A stretch of DNA of 64,000 bases from Heterobilharzia americana. Lineage: Eukaryota; Platyhelminthes; Trematoda; Strigeidida; Schistosomatidae. The notes below the pieces were generated by a model that saw nothing but the letters and a program-made list of their open reading frames with translations, was not told the origin of the DNA and did not search any database. Position numbers and translations under genes: made by a program. Within the stretch, counting starts at the first letter, position 1. The number at the start of each line of letters is the position of its first letter. Of this stretch, positions 60,961 through 64,000 are shown piece by piece. Location: contig OX104131.1 in NCBI GenBank assembly GCA_944470555.2, positions 19,398,515 to 19,462,514 on the forward strand. Direction: 5' to 3'.

Positions 60961-61860
60961 ATATCTCATGCAACGTAAGTTACATGAAAACAAACCAGCT
61001 TACAGGTCTGGTCATTTTGGTAATGCGAACTGGCTGTTATGCACAATGTGAAGCCATACAATAGATACCGTTCTTTCCGGCACATAAAAGACGCGTCTGA
61101 GGTAAGAACGTTAATGCCTTGCAGACAGCAAAGAATGAAACAGACAAACACCAGCATGACTGTTCATCATACTGAGGCAAGCTCAGTTCGAAAGTAGGAA
61201 ATATTCGGCTGTTGTTTGAATCTTGCAATATTCTTGAAGGTAGGGCGGGTAGTACAGCTGTGACCTTGGGCTTTATGCGTTCACCATAAAGTCTAGATAG
61301 CATAATGCACGCTGACAAATTAAACTACTAGGATTCCATATGGATGAAGGACTGGTTTGGTAAACCTGAAAAACGAATAGCAAAAGCCAGCAGCAGACGA
61401 GCTTCATAACAGGAGCACAGAAACACTACGTAGAAGTACATCGACCATGATACGTGTAGGTGACTTCATTGTACTGACTGCAAAAGTTACTTGAAGAGGT
61501 ATCAAACCCACTATTTATAGATAAACTTATGGGGAAGAAGATGAAGGTGCATACAAAAGTAGTGGAAACTAAACTGAAGCCGAAGATATCACCATAGAGA
61601 ATAGAAGATTTTGGACCAGGTATTCGCTTATGTGTAGGGAATCCATGTACAAAAGTTTAGTGAAGTTACAAACATTTAAACAGAACTCATGCCTTTTGCT
61701 GTAGTGGTAGCTACTCTTTATGTAGTCGTGAGGGAGGGATGATCATAGTGTTACCTGTTGAGTGCTGCCATATCAGGACTACAGAGACAATACGGTGGTA
61801 CACGGTGAGCTGAGCTAGTAGATCTGGAGGGCATTCTTGGTAACCTCATTCTTTTTACTA
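60960..61860 (-). repeat. Repeat X, copy 2
   Basis: Uninterrupted counterpart of 56040-57850, lying directly upstream (minus sense) of the LINE RT region. A short (AAT/TAA)n patch at 60936-60962 sits at the junction, in the place where copy 1 has its (TA)n run. Confidence 0.7.
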
Positions 61861-61864
61861 TTAT

Positions 61865-62425
61865 TTTGTTGTCATAAGTACAAGAGCTGTAGGTCTCATA
61901 AAGATATTGCCATAGAGGCAAGGACAGTTCAAGTTTATCTCCCTACCATCATGCCTCTTGGTCATTCATCACCATCTCTGCATATTTTCACGTTATTTTT
62001 TTAATATTTTTGTGCTACGCTCAATGGAGTTGATGGTTACGACGATATTTCCAGCTTACTGTCAGCTGGCTAAGACCGTGCACACACTATTGACTCAATC
62101 GCCCCTTGCTACACACCACACGTCAGGCAAAACTTATGACCATTATACTTCTACTCATGCAATAGTCAAGCTTGATCTATCACGCAAAACTGACTTGTAC
62201 TACTGTACGGCTCAAAAACTCGTGACTTGTTACAAAGAAAAAAGGGAACGGGGGGTGGAATGTTTAGTTGTAGGAGGGGTTAAGAGTAGTTGAACTATAG
62301 CAGCACTGAGATTAGGTACAGTAACTAGCGCCAAATACAGTTACCACAAATTTGCATAGAATATTATAAGTCAACGAAAATAACTCACTGTCTGATAAAT
62401 TTTTGGGTGGTTGCACTGCATTATT
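61865..62425. other. Unassigned spacer between LINEs
   Basis: AT-rich to mixed sequence. The plus-strand frame 61958-62293 shows no recognisable motif. Confidence 0.35.
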
Positions 62426-62429
62426 GCGT

Positions 62430-64000
62430 ATTTGACTCTAGATACTTGGTAGGCCAATAAGGAACATGTCGTCTATGTAGAGTACGTTAAGAATCCTGCA
62501 TACTCCAAGTTCATTGAGGTAGTGGTCCAAGGTCGACTCAAACTGAGATGTGGTCTTGCGGCATCGGACATCATGCGGCAGTCTGTTCCAAATGTTATAG
62601 TGACGAGTTGTGAAAAATGAAGACTTGAGCTGTTTCGACGTATATGGTGGTGTGACTAGGCAGTCTTGGTCTCTAAGATTACAGGGTTTTTTGCAGCGAA
62701 CTTTACTGTATCCACACCAGTAGTCGCTTAATGGTGTAGGACTTTATAGAAAATGCTGAGTTTTAGCTTTATTCGCCTTAACCACCTAGGCTCTAACCGA
62801 TTAGCATGACATCTGCCTTTGTATGACTTACCTGGGGAAATAAGTCTGTAAAATGTCGTTGGGTTTCCTCTATTTTCTGATTGTCACTGGACCGCAAGCA
62901 ACTAAGTATGATGGAACAGTACTCTAGTAGTGGTCGCACGCACATCTTATATAGAATCAGTTTGGTTTCATTCAGGCGAAAATTCCGGTGGATGAAGCCC
63001 ACGGGGCGGCGTGATTTGGAGCACTGTGTCATTGCGTGTTCTGTAAAGGAAGGGTCGCTGGAGTACCTTATTCCAAGGTCGCAAATACTTTTAAGCTGTT
63101 GGAGTGCAATGTTGTTCAGTCGAAGGTTAGTTGGAAGGCTTTATTCACCGAAGCGCATAAAGCCGGGCTTCTGTGTATTCAGAGGTAGCAGCCACGTGTC
63201 ACACCATCTTTGTAGTTTGTCGAGATCGTTTTGTATGGTGGTATTGATGCTGCTACATTGGTTAGGGTGGAAAGTGTACACCACTTTCAAGTCATCTGCC
63301 AAGAGGAAGGTTTTCCCTGATTGAAGGCAGGCGCATGTATCATTTATATGCATTATAGAGAGAAAGGGCCCGAAAACGGAACCTTGGATAACTCCACTGG
63401 TGATATTTTTGGGAAGGGAACAATGTGAACCTGTTTTGACAACTTGGATGCGGTTCAGTAGGAACGAGCCTATCCAGTCATGCAACTTGCCACTTATTCC
63501 AAATGAATTCAGTTTTTGAAGGAGTGAGGGGTGATGCACTTCGTCGAAAGCTTCGGTGGAATCGAAGTAAAGCGAGACAACCACGGTTCCATCGTCTCTA
63601 CTGTTAATTGCGTGTTCGAAGAATTCTAGGTGACGCGTGATACAAGATTTCCTAGACAGAAATCCATGCTGTGAGGTTTGAAGTTTGTGATCTGGGAGGT
63701 GAAAAAAGATGGAGTTTTTCGCAACTTTCCCCATTATACGCGGGAGGACAGATGTTATGTTGATGGGGCGGTAATTTTCCAAGTAGAGTCTGGAGCCTTT
63801 CTTAAGTTTGCGCGGGATCTTAGAATTTCAACTAAGGACTGACGGCTGCTACTTTCCTGTCTGATTGTTTTCAGTAACCTATTCGATTTGAAGTCCCCAC
63901 GAGCAATTTTTAATGAGGCAAAGGATGAAAAGTTATTAGACTGATAGAAGTTTCTGGCATGTCTGCATATGCTGATACGCACATTTTCTGGGATGAAATT
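62430..64000 (-). mobile_element. CR1/Perere-like LINE, RT and C-terminus, runs off window
   Basis: Minus strand from the window edge: FYQSNNFSSFASLKIARGDF (pre-RT linker), a shift, then ENYRPINITSVLPRIMGKVA, HGFLSRKSCITRHLEFFEHA, VSLYFDSTEAFDEVHHPSLL (motif A), GVIQGSVFGPFLSIMHINDT (motif B), FLLADDLKVVY (catalytic DD intact) and WLLPLNTQKPGFMRFGE; then RPVGFIHRNFRLNETKLILY and CVRPLLEYCSIIL; and a C-terminal YNIWNRLPHDVRCRKTTSQF to a stop near 62.44 kb. Different from the element at 59-61 kb in sequence but of the same general type. Confidence 0.9.

Overview
This window is flatworm DNA, almost certainly from a schistosome or close relative. The support is AT-rich intergenic and intronic sequence; SR2/RTE-type, CR1/Perere-type and Penelope-type retroelement remnants; and SM-alpha-like tRNA-derived SINEs that carry hammerhead-ribozyme relics, a hallmark of schistosome genomes. 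There is no bacterial or viral gene organisation.

The one clear host gene is on the minus strand and fills most of the left three quarters. It is CFAP91 (MAATS1/FAP91/AAT1), a calmodulin- and radial-spoke-associated protein of the ciliary axoneme. I could place a first coding exon at 48008-47951, a last exon at 11564-11277 and at least nine confident exons between, with splice phases that agree from exon to exon. The first introns are 55-78 nt. Later introns reach about 6 kb and are packed with mobile-element debris. Three N-terminal exons (47635-47540, 47461 onward, 43934-43882) are less certain. The exon at 42213-41802 carries an apparent one-base deletion in a homopolymer that breaks an otherwise intact frame.

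Layout. 1-11.2 kb: 3' flank of CFAP91, with old LINE 3' ends (about 1.65-6.3 kb), an SM-alpha cluster (3.0-3.7 kb), a degenerate near-full-length RTE element (6.3-9.26 kb) and a tRNA-like SINE. 11.3-48.0 kb: CFAP91, with seven RTE fragments, five Penelope-like fragments, SM-alpha copies and tRNA-like SINEs in its introns. 48.6-51.0 kb: a decayed CR1-like LINE. 51.24-57.26 kb: a very long, nearly perfect palindrome (arms of about 2.73 kb, spacer 568 bp) whose arms carry a LINE ORF1-like reading frame. 57.3-58.97 kb: repeat sequence, then a possible divergent pair of short exons. 59.0-64.0 kb: two further CR1-like LINEs on the minus strand, the last running off the window end.

The host gene works in ciliary or flagellar motility (sperm, miracidial cilia, flame cells). 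The other recognisable sequences are decayed mobile elements, none with an intact coding capacity. The best candidates for a second look are the palindrome, the homopolymer frameshift, the hammerhead-bearing SINEs, the RTE copies that share one altered active-site region, and the recurrent minus/plus SINE pairs.
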